A stretch of 64,000 bases of DNA from Ampullaceana balthica (Eukaryota > Mollusca > Gastropoda > Lymnaeidae). Under the pieces are notes generated by a model. It was not told where the DNA came from. It saw only the letters and a list, made by a program, of their open reading frames with translations, and made no database searches. Both the position numbers and the translations under genes were made by a program. Positions 1-11,941 of the stretch are shown one piece after another (the stretch's first letter is position 1; each line of letters begins with the position of its first letter). Where the stretch lies: assembly GCA_944989445.1 (NCBI GenBank), contig CALYLW010000039.1, positions 124,001-188,000 on the forward strand, written 5' to 3'.

Positions 1-718
1 AGTTAATATAAATTTAAAGTATAGACAACAGTTCAATGTTTTATATTCATTGATTTTTAAATCTTAGACAATCTTATCGATTTTAGTGGGATTTTTAAAA
101 TAGACTTAATTATAATTTGGTGTAAATTCGTTATGACAGAAGTTAGTTTCAATTTCAATTAGCTTCAAAGGGCATAAATGCTTTTATTTTTAATATGTTT
201 TGCGTTACGTTTCTACAAAATTGTTGGTACTTTAGTGAAATATAGTTATGTTGGGGTTGGGGTAAGATAGAGGTTTAGTCTTAGGTTAAGTTGAGGATTG
301 GGTTATGGTTTAGACTTAGATTTAGTTTACATAGTCAACAAGTTCAACCTCGTTTTCTGTGTTACAAAAAACAAAACATTAAGGATTTCAGCTCCTCTAT
401 CATTATCTAGTGAACGGTATGTTTTAAAACTTTGTCTAAGCGGGATGTAACACTTGTCGAATAGCTCAACTATCTTCTTATTATAAAAGTTAAAGCCCTC
501 CCTCACTAACTGACTGATTCACTCATCCTTAAATCTACTTGAATAGATAAAGGGATGAAATTCGGCAGGCTTGCGCAAAAGATAGTCATTTATTTCCCGA
601 GATAAATGAAGTCTTATTTACTGTGGAAAAAGTGACATTTTCAGAAAATTCTGTGATTTAAATCATTGTAAGCTAATAGTATTTTTTCCACCGATTTCAA
701 TAGATTATTTTAATAGTT
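1..718. other. AT-rich sequence without a gene
   Basis: No coding signal is visible on either strand. Positions 245-330 are a degenerate run of GGTT/TTAGG-like words resembling decayed telomere-type repeats, too irregular to be telomeric. The rest looks like ordinary AT-rich intergenic DNA. Confidence 0.6.
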
Positions 719-860
719 ACAGTAGAACCCACTTAACTCGAGCCCGGTGAACTCGTCAGCTCTATTAAGTCGACGTTATTTATTGGAAACGCCAAATTCT
801 CTTTGTCTTTGCATTTTCTCTTCGGTTAATTCGAGTATTTTAAGTCGGCGCACCCTAATA
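719..860. mobile_element. Possible pogo/Tigger-like element end
   Basis: The sequence starts CAGTAGAACCCACTTAACTC and contains several words of the kind TTAACTCGAG and TTAATTCGAG. Such words are typical of pogo/Tigger-class (Tc1/mariner superfamily) terminal regions. It is preceded by TTA, compatible with a TA target. No transposase and no matching right end were found, so this is a fragment at best and the assignment rests on pattern only. Confidence 0.3.
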
Positions 861-890
861 CCTCGAGCACAAAAGAGGGCCATCGCCAAT

Positions 891-1190
891 CGCCAGCTTT
901 TGAAAATGTTAGATGTGATTTTTTAAAACCAAGGGAAGGCATACAATTTCTGCCTCGCCAGTTCTGCTGGTGACGTCACAGCCCGCTTGCGTTCAGCTCT
1001 CAGCGCTGTGTTGCTTCTGGTACTATGCCAACTTCCAGCTTTTGAAATTCTTAGTTATCGATTTTTTATAACCAACAAGGCAACGCATCAAATTTTGGCC
1101 TTGTGAGGTCTGCTGGTGACGTCACAGCCCGATTGCGTTCATCTCTCAGCGCTGCTGTGTTACTAACTTAAATCGCCAGCTTTTGAAAAT
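891..1190. repeat. Tandem duplication of a ~142-base unit
   Basis: The phrase CCAGCTTTTGAAA recurs at about 893, 1035 and 1176, and the segments between share the block TGCTGGTGACGTCACAGCCC followed by GCGTTCA and CTCTCAGCGCTG. This gives two adjacent diverged copies of a 141-142-base unit and the start of a third. Each copy contains a TGACGTCA palindrome. No coding potential is seen. Confidence 0.75.
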
Positions 1191-1203
1191 GTTATTTATC
1201 GAT

Positions 1204-2279
1204 AGGGCTGAACCGATCGGTTCGGCTACTCGGCATCGGCCGATTTTCGTATACTCGGAGATACTCGGCAATCGGTCGCGTAAGTGATGCCGATGCCGAG
1301 TATTACGTAATTGCTCCAATAGCAAAGATGCACGCAGAATCGCATGTTTAAAACATTTCGATTCGTATGGAATAACAAAATGTACCGTGTGCAGACTTGT
1401 TGCCATTGGCAACCATTCATCCTTCAACCTCATTTTGACTCTATTACTACTGCTTTGTTCTCATTGTTTCATTCATAAGAAGTGGCCGTGTGCAAAAGCC
1501 ATTTAACTATTGGTTAGAATTAATTAAAATGTGTCAAATTTGAAGGTTCAAAAGTTCAAAAGGAGTTTCTAATTTATTTTTGTACATTTTTATAGAGAAG
1601 AGTTCTCTTCGTCATGAATCATATAAAGGTCATGAAAGACAAACAAATAACGACAACGCATTTGTGTAAAAAATATAAAAATAACTCCAAAACACGTGCA
1701 TGTACATTCTCATTTATTAACGCTTGTGATGGGACGATACCAAAATCATATGGTGCTTACTGTAAACGAGGCTCCCCAGATTTTAAAATATATAATATAA
1801 CAGACTACCCACCCCCACTCTCAATCTTCCACACCATTGTTGTTGGTTAGTCCGATTAGCATCAAGTTACCGAAGGAATTCTGAGTCCATTGTAAGCTGA
1901 GGGGATTGACCCAAGGAAGATGGTTTGGAAGAGAATGATTCGGTAACAATGAGGGGATGTGTAGGTTACACGGGGCGGGTTATTTATTTGTGTAGCTTGT
2001 AAGGAAAGTCACGCAAGTGCCTTCCAAGGCACAGTATCGCTCAATCTGGGAATCACCGCATGACAGAAAAATACCATGTCACTAGCGGTCCCGCCGCGCG
2101 CACGTGGCGTGGCGGGAAGGAGTAGATGAATTCGTTATAGTTATGTACTAGGGGAAAAAATGAAAAAGTTTAAAGTGATAAGTTATATTTAAACTTAAAC
2201 GGTCTCAACAACCTTAGGAAATAGTGAAGAAATAGGGTCCCGATATTCCGACACGATTCCGATTAATCGTCCCATCACT
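1204..2279. mobile_element. Probable non-autonomous hAT-like element
   Basis: The left end reads TAGGGCTGAACCGATCGG and runs into a CCGAT/CTCGG-rich block. The right end reads CGATTAATCGTCCCATCACT, whose reverse complement also begins with TAGTGATGGGACGAT. Ends of this kind are common on non-autonomous hAT elements. Target duplications are not clear and the interior encodes nothing recognisable, so the boundaries are provisional. Confidence 0.33.
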
Positions 2280-2835
2280 AATTAACGCACATCTTTTTTA
2301 TAAAGAAATTTCAAGCGCATGTTAATATTTTGCCGCCATATTGGTTTTCGTTTAACTCGATGATCGTTTTTCTCAGCGCTATTTTTCATATCCTGAGGCC
2401 ATCGACTTATCCGGGTTCCACTGGGTACCGGGTACCTTTTTATCTTTCAAACCGATTTTCAATAGGCTCTCCAATTCAAGGCCTAATTTAAACGAATGGG
2501 CACTCACCATAACCTCTTGTTAAGCTTATATGGCTAGTTTTTATTTAGCTTTTTCTTTCTATTTTTTTCATAATCTAAAAAAAATATTTACATGGAAGAA
2601 ATTGTTAACAAAAATTAAGAAATATTAAAAAATAATAACAGATTCATTGATTTTAATTTTATATTTATGAGTCTTTTAAAGAAATTTCTCTAACAAGGTA
2701 TAATTTTTCAGTTGAAGATTTATTTTTAGGAGGTTGGAATTTTCTATCAATGTTTTTAAAATTAATTAATGTGCTGTGGAAATGAAGCTGCTTTTTTCCA
2801 TAGATCTATTTCCCCACCACCACCACCACCATCAG

Positions 2836-2869
<34 letters not shown>

Positions 2870-4157
2870 GGCATCAGTCATATGACCATTGCGGTCCGTG
2901 GGGGGGGGGTCATGATCACATTAACAGACAATGATCTCGCCTATCTCGAGAGGCGGCCTGTAATACATTCAACCTCAGCCCTTTCCAATCTTTTATATTG
3001 GCAAGCCAGCATCTAATTACTCTACTTTAAATCATCTCAATATAATACAATAATCCTTTTTCGACATAATTCTAGAAGTTTTAGCATACGGTTTCCTTAA
3101 TTATTTCATTTTTATAATAAATTAATTAATTAAAGGTATAATTTGCAGGGTCAGGGGCTAACATGTATATGTTTATTGTATTATATTGGTCAAACAAACA
3201 AAAACTTTAAATCTTAAAGCTATTTACAATTAATTCTTTACAGCTTATAAAATCACTGAAGAGAACTCATCATTTTATTACGTCATTTTGTAACTTCTTG
3301 GTTAAGATAGTTAGAATCTTGAAATATTCCCGTTTTTCGTTTTAAATTCCTGGCAACATGTTTAAAAGTCCAAGAGTTCTAACGCCTGCTCATACATTTA
3401 TACAGGAATTTAGGCCAACCCATCTTTGGAAAGCGAAGACCGAGATTTTAAAAAATAATCTTGGAAGCTGAAATCGTCCATTCCGACACAGCGCAAGGAA
3501 AGAGGTCAGCTGTTAGTAATGGACATAATGTTAGAGATACAATATCTTAGGTCGTGTGTAAACTGTAGAAACTTTTGGTCGTCCATGACAAAGTTAAGAG
3601 ACAGAATAATAGACAACTGATGTAAAGCACTTAGCAAGTCTAAAATATGATATATGCTTTTGGAGTAAGGGATTTTTTTTTAATTCTTAGATGCCTTAAC
3701 GTACTATCCTCACTTATGACATATATATCTACATACACTAATGTAACTTCATTAGGAAAAAATTTGTTCTTTATGCTTTCAACTTATTGGAGATTTTGTA
3801 TGCAGTCTTCACGAAATTCAAAAGTCATTTTTGTTTACTACAAAATATTTAAGTATTAACATTTTATCTCTGCCGATATAGTCACTGTACTAAAGAAAAA
3901 AAACATTGGAAAATGTCTTCTTGCTGCAAAGAAAACTATAAGCAAACCTTCCTAATACAACCTTCGTCTGAATTAGTAACGATATACAAAAATGACATAA
4001 TATTGACTATCCTACCATTTCAAACAGAATTACAAAAATAAAATTTAAAAACTTGCTGGGAAGCCTGAGAAAAAATTATTTTTAAAAAAAAAGACTTATT
4101 AAAGCCACCCGCTTAGGTTTTGAAAAATGTTCTTAATTGGAAATATAAACATCTAGG
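2280..4157. other. AT-rich intergenic DNA with one microsatellite
   Basis: No gene is recognised. The only structured part is the CAC/CAT run at 2814-2872; the remainder is AT-rich with short ORFs that show no domain. Confidence 0.6.
2814..2872. repeat. (CAC)n(CAT)n microsatellite
   Basis: A trinucleotide run of CAC units passes into about a dozen CAT units, written ATC/TCA on the strand shown. It lies in non-coding sequence. Confidence 0.93.
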
Positions 4158-4216
4158 CAGTGGCGTAGCTAGAACTGTTGCTGCCCGGGGTGGTCTCCAA
4201 TTTGCAACCCTTTTTA

Positions 4217-4285
4217 GGGGCCATCCAAAAATGACGTCACGCACCTGGTGGGGGTGGGTCATACATTTGTGATGATGTGTGTCTA
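4217..4285 (+). mobile_element. Fragment of the TGACGTCA-ended MITE
   Basis: The left-end sequence GGGGCCATCCAAAAATGACG followed by TCACGC and a G-rich stretch matches the left end of the MITE at 8369. Only about 70 bases remain, inside the hAT element that starts at 4158. Confidence 0.55.
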
Positions 4286-4570
4286 GGGTCGTGATTCCCA
4301 AAGTGTGCGCCACCGCCCCCTTGTGGGTGCTGAAGCGATCAGGGGGGGGGCGGTGAAAGCCACAGGTCCATTTGGGGGGGGGGCTGTAAATAACTGTAAG
4401 TGGGCGTTGAAAGCATACAAGAAGGAAGAGAAGATTTAGAACAAAATATGTATTCCGCTCATAACGCTTAATTTTTCTTTGAAAAACGTTTTGGACGTTG
4501 GTTTGGTTCCCGCATACTCCCTACTCTATAGTACTCTAGCGATAGTAGCACCCCAAAGGGGCGTTATTGC

Positions 4571-5515
4571 ATGTTTAAAAAAGGAGGTGCTGAGTGCATT
4601 CACAATACAATATATAATCTATCGTCTAAATCTACTTGCCAAACTTTAAGTGCACGCTCACATAATTCATTACAATGTGTAATTAAAGCTATTAAAATCA
4701 GAAACAAATTATTGAATGACAGATTGTTTAAACATTTTTATATTGACAACAATGGAGAATTTAATTGTTTGCTGCTTTTTACAGAAGTTCGTTGGTTGCC
4801 AAAGTAAGCTTGTTTAGATAGGTCCTATATGATGTTTAACTCGATGCTGAAATACTTGAAAGATAAAAAATAATGCTTTACGATCCGATTTAAATCAATT
4901 AAAAAGTGACATCGCTTACTTGACCGACTTGTTTCAAAAATTTAATTAAATGAATCTTTCGCTTCAAGGAGATGAACTGAATTTAATAACAACAAATCTG
5001 TTATTTCTGCATTTGTAACGAAACCTCTTCAGTACATAAGAAATTTTGAACGAGGGGAATTCAGCATGTTTCAAAATTTATCAGGAGCACGAAAAAAGTT
5101 ATGAAATCATACCTTTCGTATTGTCAGCACTTGGATGCGCTCCGTTTAGATTTTTATCAACGATTCGATAATATTTTGAACATGTACACGCCTGATTGGA
5201 TTTTGGATCCTTTTTGAAGTGCAAACACAGAATAATATCCACAGTTACGAGAAGAACTGATGTAAGGAACTACAAATGATGAATTGAAATTTAAATTCAA
5301 AAGCGGCTACCAACAATTCTGGCTGGAAAAGGGGATCCCAAAGACTTATCCTGAAATATGGGCTGTAATTTAAAAGTTCTTGATTACATTTCCTTCATCG
5401 TATTTGGTGGAAATTGGCTTCAGTGCGGTAAACAATTGATTAACAAATAACCAAAGAAGGGAAAAAAATAAACCGAATGCATATAGAACTTCTCCTTTGG
5501 GTTATAATCTGCTCT
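4571..5515 (+). pseudogene. hAT transposase relic (ZBED5/SCAND3-like)
   Basis: The first open stretch (4571-4807) contains LLFTEVRWLPK, equivalent to the LLHTEVRWLSRGK motif of ZBED5/SCAND3-type transposases and of the transposase at 22384-24297 here. Downstream pieces in shifting frames include a block like FGGNWLQCGKQLINK near 5400-5440, resembling the C-terminal dimerisation region of these proteins (EIGFSAVNNLLT). Many stops and frame changes separate the pieces, so it cannot make a protein. It meets an oppositely oriented transposase relic near 5440-5515. Confidence 0.55.
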
Positions 5516-6930
5516 GCTTGTAGTTCAAACAGCTCTAACTGTATATACTCTGGGGCTGAATCAGCTTCTGCACAAAGTGGTGAACTGAGGATATTGAAGG
5601 GTGGTACCAGATTCTTGAAGTCTTGGAACCTCCTTTCAAATTCCATTGCCAAGTCATCCAACTGAGCCTTGTACTTGTCAGCTATTTTACCAGAAATTGT
5701 TTTCTTTTGGAGCAATAGTAAATGGCAAAAATTGTTTTCACTTGCTTGCCCAATCGCCTCAATATCATGCACAGGCTCAGCCAGTGGACACTGCTGTCTT
5801 AGATAATATAATAATATTCAATTCTTCAAGCAGTGCCTTTAACTGCCTGTGGTTAAGTGCCCTGGGTGTGACAAAGTTTATCATACAGACAACTGCGTGA
5901 CCTTCAACACAGCTTTACCCATACTTTCCTGTTTAAACACACAGTGAAGAAGTAAGAGTGTATGGTTAGGATGTTCTAATTCTTTAATTTTTTTTCTTCA
6001 TCAATTATACCAGAACTTCTTTTTTCCAGTTAAATCGCACGCTTCATCGGTTGTTAACACTTGACATCTTGTTCCACCTCAACCCAGTTCTTTCAATACA
6101 GCATTGAATAAATCTTGGCTTGTAGATGTGTCTTTGAGTAACTCAAAACTAATTAATTCTTCGGTAAGCACGAAAAGATTGTTTATTCCACGTATAAATA
6201 GCAACAATAGAATCGTCCATGGTCGAACCGTCCGTGGTCGAACCGACCGGGGTCGAAACATCCTGGGGTCGAAACGTCCTGTGGTTGAACTGGCAGGGTC
6301 GATCCGTCCGGGGTCGAATCGTCCGGGGTCGAAGTGTCCGACCACCAGAAAATTCGTAGCAAAATTACAATTTTGGGTACATAATTTTCTAATCTATACT
6401 GTTAAATAAATTTCTATAGATGAAGGAGGCCTTTTCACCCGTTTTTCTAGCATAATGCCTCTTCTTGTAGTGTAGGCACAGCCATAAAAACCTGGATCCT
6501 TTTTCTTTCAATATTGAACTGTTCTTTATCAATGTCAATAAAGTAATTTATTTGATGTTCAAATGCTTCATTTAGAAGGTTACATGGTATTATATACGAA
6601 TAATTTCTTGCAAGGACATACAAAGCGTTCTTTTATAATTCCATCCATGGAGAAAAACATTTCTCGTTGTACTTCTTGTTCTAAAGATAGAACCAAGTCT
6701 TCTTAATTTTCCCCACTCATATATTTTTCTCCTTCTAACTCCTGGTTCAGTTGATATCTCCAACTCTTCATAAATTGTTTGGCTGATATAACAGCTTTAT
6801 CTATTAGCACATCTCTTTGTTCCATGCAATGGGTTTGCATTAATTTAAAAAATGGCGGGTGCCCATAAATTGAGATAACATAGAAAAGACAAATATTACA
6901 TTTAATTGAGTAAAATTCCAGCATCCGATC
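5440..6930 (-). pseudogene. hAT transposase relic (GTF2IRD2-like)
   Basis: Read on the minus strand, 5440-5772 encodes a block with ADKYKAQLDDLAMEFERRFQ and later APEYIQLELFELQ, which match the distal part of transposases related to GTF2IRD2 (family knowledge). Upstream, in broken frames at about 5780-6010, are HTLLLLH-like and LNHRQLKALLEELN-like stretches, and at 6703-6924 a QTHCMEQRDVLIDKAVISAK block from the N-terminal half. Stops, frameshifts and a minisatellite at 6212-6350 interrupt the order. It is dead, but its direction is clear. Confidence 0.65.
6212..6350. repeat. 13-15-base GGTCGAA minisatellite
   Basis: About nine degenerate copies of a unit like GGTCGAACCGTCC lie head to tail. 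The unit is GC-rich in AT-rich surroundings. It falls inside a dead transposase, so the open frame over it on the minus strand (repeated FDPGR words) is not a gene. Confidence 0.82.
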
Positions 6931-7756
6931 TCGTTTTACTAATTACTTTTTCAGATGTCAATTTTTACAAGGCGCTTGAAATTTTTAAAGTATGTCTTTT
7001 TCGAATTTATTTATGCCTAATGTGTTGTTTTTAACGGAGAAATTTGAATATTTTCATATTCTTGTCATAAATCGTAATAATTTTCCATAAAATAGACGAA
7101 TTAAAATTATTTACACATTACTTGAATTGGATAGGTGTAAAATTTTTAATGAATAACCGTACTTTAATGAAAAACACAAATTATTTGTGCTACTTGAATG
7201 CAATAAAAACTAAAACAAATTTAATTTTTAATAACTTACATTACAATAATTTTCTGAACACTTAAACAGTAATATTTATTACCACTTTAAAGTTTAAAAA
7301 AATATTTAAACCACCATGCCATGTAGGTACTTGTTTGCGCACCATTCCGCGAATGTCGAAATTCCACGCTAATAATGTCGTTGTGCTATTAGTAGCACAT
7401 ATTATTCGGCCCAGCGGTAATGTGTTTTTTGTGTAGTTTTCTTAAAAAAGCGTAATCTATGGCATATACCACTTAATTTTCCAAACAAATCGATACGTTT
7501 TTTGAGCGATTTAAAATTTTTGGACAGTTATGCGTTAGTTATAACAACCAGTGTGTAATCAAACAAATGTTGTGTGAATCCGTTAATTAAGACTCGAAAT
7601 AACACATATTTTTGTTTCACCCGGGTTTTACCCCTTCAAAATAAATAGGGTGGTTGTCGGAAATGGTTGTACTTTTCAAATGCCCAAAACATGTCGCCCT
7701 CTAAATGTGTGCCGCCCTGGGTAGACTGCCCCCATCGCCCCCTAGCTACGCCACTG

Positions 7757-8368
7757 CCTGTAGGTGTCGAAATATTGCACAAGATGTAATAAATACGTTG
7801 TTTAAAACAACTAGGTATGAATCCGAAGCAAATAGATATTAATCTGATGAAGAATAACCCATATTTAGATCTAGACATAGCTAAATCTAGGCCATGGCGC
7901 ATTATTAGCGACCTAAGCGATTAACGGCTGAAATAGAAACACAGACCAATTATTATTTATGTTACTTTGGCCTAATCCTTTGAATATATCTCTCCAGAGA
8001 ACCTTTTATGCGAATGCCCAAATCGCACTTCGCAACTACTTCCAGTAATCCGTAAGGATGACATTCGTGTAGATCATATTATGTTATGGTATAGTACAGA
8101 ATAGCATAATAATATAGTATAGTAAAGTATAGTATAATTTACTTTAGCATAGTAAAGTATAGTATGATATAGTATAGTATATTACACTATAGTATAGAGT
8201 AGTATAGTATGATATAGTAAATTAAAAGTATAGAATAGTATAGTATGGTATAGTAAATTAAAAGTATAGAATAGTTTAGTATCGTATAGCATAGTATGGT
8301 TTGTATCGAAGAATATTATAGCTGCACAGCTCATACATAAAATTGTATCCCATTCAATTTACAGATCA
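7757..8368. other. Repeat-derived flank with degenerate TATAG words
   Basis: Positions 7757-7915 are a diverged copy of 9144-9290 (shared phrases such as GAAATATTGCACAAGAT and GCGTTGTTTAAAACAA). Positions 8085-8305 are rich in TATAG/ATAGT words, a decayed relative of the long array at 9786-10139. No gene is seen. Confidence 0.6.
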
Positions 8369-8788
8369 GGGGCCGTCCATAAATGACGTCACGCGCCTAG
8401 GGAGGGGGGAGGGGTCACAAATTTGTGACGATGTGGGACGCGGGGTGGGGGTGTTTAAGTAATCCTACGTCACATCAAAAACGAGCAACTTTAAATAAAA
8501 GGTTCACTTAAATATTTGATTTCTCGCAATTTATTTAATGTCCTTTTCAATGGCGTCACACGTGAGACGATATTAGAGTGCAGACTTACACGAAATACAT
8601 ATTTAAATGACAAAAAATTTATTTGCATCATGCTAATTTTCAATTAGAAAATACGGCCTTTGGGGGGGGGGTGTCAAAATTTTGTGACGTCATATTGGAG
8701 GGGGGAATCTAAGTTTTTGTGACGAAGTGTGTTTGGGGGGGGGGTAAAAATCGGCCAAAATTACGTGACGTCATTTATGAACGGCCCC
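8369..8788 (+). mobile_element. MITE with TGACGTCA in both ends (copy 1)
   Basis: The left end is GGGGCCGTCCATAAATGACG followed by TCACG; the right end is CGTGACGTCATTTATGAACG followed by GCCCC. The inverted repeat is about 25 bases with one mismatch, flanked on both sides by TCA (possible 3-base target duplication). The interior has G-rich tracts and no ORF. Copies or fragments occur at 4217, 34356, 35786 and 39024. The superfamily is not certain from the sequence alone. Confidence 0.8.
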
Positions 8789-9346
8789 TCAGACAACAGA
8801 AGAAAATAATGTGCACATTGTCTTTGGATAGTAGTTTTTAAAATGTTTTTTAGGTTACCTTCTCCACTAATAACATACAATTGAATGAACAAAACAGTAA
8901 GGAAATAAACGCTTAGGTTTTAAAATTAATGAAACATTTCTTTCCATGATTAACGAGGCTTATGTGTATTGTACTGTAATTTATATGTTTGTTATGATAT
9001 GTATGTTTATGTAATACTTATATGTATGTTACTATCTTCATGTAAAGCGCTGTGAGCCCAGTTCCTTACTGGGATACAGCGCAAAATAAATTATCAATTT
9101 ATTTATAATATTATTTAAATAAGTTGTTAGTTGAAAATATAAACCTGTTGGTGGTGAAATATTGCACAAGATATAATAGATGCGTTGTTTAAAACAATTA
9201 AGTGTGAATCCAAAGCAAATAGCCTAAGTATAAATTCACACAAGAAAAAAACCATATTTATACTTAGACTTAGCTAGATCTAGGCCATGACGTTAGTATA
9301 ATTTACTTATAGCGAAGACAAAAAGAGAAGTATAGAATAGTATTGA
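8789..9346. other. Non-coding; contains the unoccupied counterpart of the 4158 insertion site
   Basis: No gene is visible. Positions 9131-9290 match both flanks of the hAT element at 4158-7756 joined together, so this is a diverged copy of that host sequence without the insertion. Confidence 0.6.
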
Positions 9347-9780
9347 GCGGTGCCGGTTTAGGGCCAGGAGCGCCAGTACGGATTAGCAAAAGGAACCTCG
9401 AAGAACGCAGCGGACGCCAGCTCTGAGGAAACCTTCCAGTGGGGGTTGTACCCTAGGTAGCTCATTGATGATCCCCCCCATAGCGGCGGTCCTAACCATT
9501 GAGACTCGTATGCTTTGCCGGGGTGGCACCAAAGTGGTAGTGGGTCATAGTAGCGAAATTCCAACCCTCCTTGTGAGGCCAACTTAGTGGGAGGCATCTT
9601 CGACTTTCTGTCCTGGGTGCCCAGGTGGTCGCTTCAGAAGCGACCGCTCCGGGGGGGGGGATTCCCAGCTGTCACGGGCTTTTCTGGGGGAGGGGGCCAG
9701 ATAGCTGGGAGGGTCTTCCAGGAAGACCCATTAAGAGCACTAGGCTCGGGGCTTCTGATTTTCTTACACATGTAGGATCA
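9347..9780. mobile_element. GC-rich inserted segment of unknown class
   Basis: A GC-rich block sits between TATAG-type repeats on both sides, as if inserted into them. It contains two compact perfect inverted repeats: GGTCGCTTCAGAAGCGACC near 9627 (8-base stem, 3-base loop) and GGGTCTTCCAGGAAGACCC near 9711 (9-base stem, 1-base loop). Open frames on both strands lack recognisable domains. It could be the 3' part of a retroelement ending in the pentamer tail that follows; this is inference. Confidence 0.4.
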
Positions 9781-10139
9781 TTAATATAATATAGTATAGT
9801 ATAGTATAGTATAGTATAGTATAGTATAGTATAGTATAGTATAGTATAGTATAGTATAGTATAGTATAGTATAGTATAGTATAGTATAGTATAGTATAGT
9901 ATAGTATAGTATAGTATAGTATAGTATAGTATAGCATAGCATAGCATAGCATAGTATAGTATAGCATAGCATAGCATAGCATAGCATAGCATAGCATAGC
10001 ATAGCATAGCATAGCATAGTATAGTATAGTATAGTATAGTATAGTATAGTATAGTATAGTATAGTATAGTATAGTATAGTATAGTATAGTATAGTATAGT
10101 ATAGTATAGTATAGTATAGTATAGTATAATATAGGTATA
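9781..10139. repeat. Long (ATAGT)n / (ATAGC)n pentamer array
   Basis: About 70 head-to-tail copies of the pentamer ATAGT run almost without error. Interior blocks of the variant ATAGC lie at about 9932-10018. The long minus-strand frame (ILYYT/LCYAM repeats) is only a translation of this array. Confidence 0.98.
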
Positions 10140-10467
10140 GTCAGGGCCGGCCTTAGGGCAAGGCGAACGAGGCAACCGCCTTGGGCCCCGCGCTTTTAAG
10201 GGCCCCGCGCTTCGACTTTTACTACGTTTTACAATTTTACTACTATTACGTAATACTTTTTTTATAACAACAGTATCCAGAAAACTTTTTGTTTTCATGA
10301 TGAAATAATTAGATAAATACCGTACTAATATAATAAAATATTATAATCATCCTAAATCCTAATGCAAAAAGTATTTTTACTAGAGCATTTCATTAAGCAT
10401 TTATGGACTCAGGATAACATTTTAAATAAGAAAACACCATTTTTAGGGCTTTAACTTGCTATGGTAA

Positions 10468-11215
10468 GTGGAACAAAATTATGTCATTGTGAGACTGTCT
10501 GATCATGAGAAATCAAAGGGACATATGGCATATACTTTGGAATGGTTTGAGGTGGAAAACAGTATAACAAAACAATGCACAATTGACAAACCAAACCAAA
10601 AAATAATAAACAGTGAAAAGACGTGTTGGCGTAGTGTATTTCAAGGTCTCCTTGCCATTGTCCAATTTCTCGTTGAGCAATTTCGTAGTTCAGTCGATAA
10701 ACTACATCAGGCACACAATGGAAACTTTTGGGTCTCGTTGAATTGCTGGCGAAAAATGATTCGGTTTTGCAGTAAAATATGTGAAGAATAAAAAATGATA
10801 AATGTCAGGATAACTACTTTGGGAAAGCGAATTCAACACGAACTCATTTCGTTGATGGGAAATGAGGTAAGGAATTGTAGGAACAGTAAAATCAGCTAAT
10901 ACCCTTCAGTAATACTTAATTGCACACCTGACAAAGGTCACAAGAGCAGATGTCACTGACAATTCGCTATGTAAGCCCAGGAGGCGGAAATTCTGAAGTA
11001 ACTCATGAGCACGTCATGTTTTCTAGAAGTGAAGAAAATACTGGGCAACAACTGTTTGATGTCTTACTATTGGAAATGACAAAATTGGACTTAGATGTTT
11101 CTGATATTCTCGGTAAAGGATATGACAACGATGCGAACATGAAGGGGCATTTAAGTCGGGCGTACAAGCTCGTCTTTTACAATTAAATCCTAGGGCATTT
11201 TTTTACCCCTTGTAC
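10468..11215 (+). pseudogene. ZMYM1-like hAT transposase, first half
   Basis: Open stretches at 10468-10791 and 10950-11186 contain SDHEKSKGH, HNGNFWVSLNCW, EQMSLTIRYVSPGG-like, LDLDVSDILGKGYDN and DANMKGHLSRAY. These are, in the right order, the hallmarks of transposases related to zinc finger MYM-type protein 1, including the conserved GYDN-x-NMKG region of the hAT catalytic core. Frame breaks lie between the stretches. The frame is cut at 11223 by a hAT insertion and resumes after it at 15371. Confidence 0.75.
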
Positions 11216-11941
11216 ATGTCACCAGGGGCGGATTAAGACTGCACGGGGCCCCTGGCTGCAATTCAAACTGGGGCCCTATCCAGTCAGCGTCCCTTTAAAT
11301 AAAATATTTGCTAGCAGCTAATATAAGACTGTTACTGTAACTGATCGGCCTGCCCTGCCAAAAAGATTATTCATGAAAAAAACAAAGACGAAGAAATAAC
11401 TTTTTAACTGTATCCTAAAATTGAGTGTAAAAAGACTTTTTTTTTGTAAAAAGACAAATTTTTAAAAAATGTATCCCCCCATTGAGAATCGATCCCACCA
11501 TCGCTTGCACCGCAAGCCTACCCAGTGGCGTAGCGAGGGGGGGCAAGGGGGGACATATGTCCCCGGGCGCCACGTTAGGGGCGCCAAAATGAGTATTAAA
11601 ACTCATTATTTAATTATGTTTTGATGTAAACTAATGTATCCCAAATACGTTTGCAAGTTTGAATTTTGGAGCTCCAAAAATATATTCATTACAAATCAGT
11701 TGGCAAGCATGATTTTGGCGCCCCCCTTGAGCGTTAAGGGGCGCCATTCTACTCATAAATAAATGACACATCCACAATGTAGGATTGCTGATGGCGATTT
11801 TAAAAAAAAACCGGGAGAGACTGGGAGTGAGAGTTAGGGAGCAGTAAGAGACAAAGGCGATTCTATTAATAGCACAGACAGAGACGGCAATAAAAGCAAC
11901 CAAAATGACCAAGACAAGAAAAAGGAGTGGCTTAAATTAAG

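Larger units (their letters stand above)
4158..7756. mobile_element. hAT element E1, TIR CAGTGGCGTAGCTA
   Basis: The left end is CAGTGGCGTAGCTAGAACT and the right end is CCCCCTAGCTACGCCACTG, a clear terminal inverted repeat. Flanking 8-mers are CATCTAGG and CCTGTAGG (6 of 8 equal). A related unoccupied site is at 9131-9190, where the two flanks run together around CCTGTTGG; this supports the boundaries independently. The interior is decayed and mosaic: a plus-strand transposase relic, a minus-strand GTF2IRD2-like transposase relic, a MITE fragment and a minisatellite. A second copy of its right end is at 16721-17058. Confidence 0.75.

Noticed and set aside
245..330. Telomeric repeat
   Set aside because: The GGTT/TTAGG-like words are irregular and short; no true hexamer array is present.
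6079..6345. Minus-strand protein with repeated FDPGR words
   Set aside because: It is a read-through of the GGTCGAA minisatellite inside a dead transposase.
9672..10298. 208-residue minus-strand frame and its overlapping frames
   Set aside because: They are translations of the ATAGT/ATAGC pentamer array (ILYYT and LCYAM repeats), not genes.
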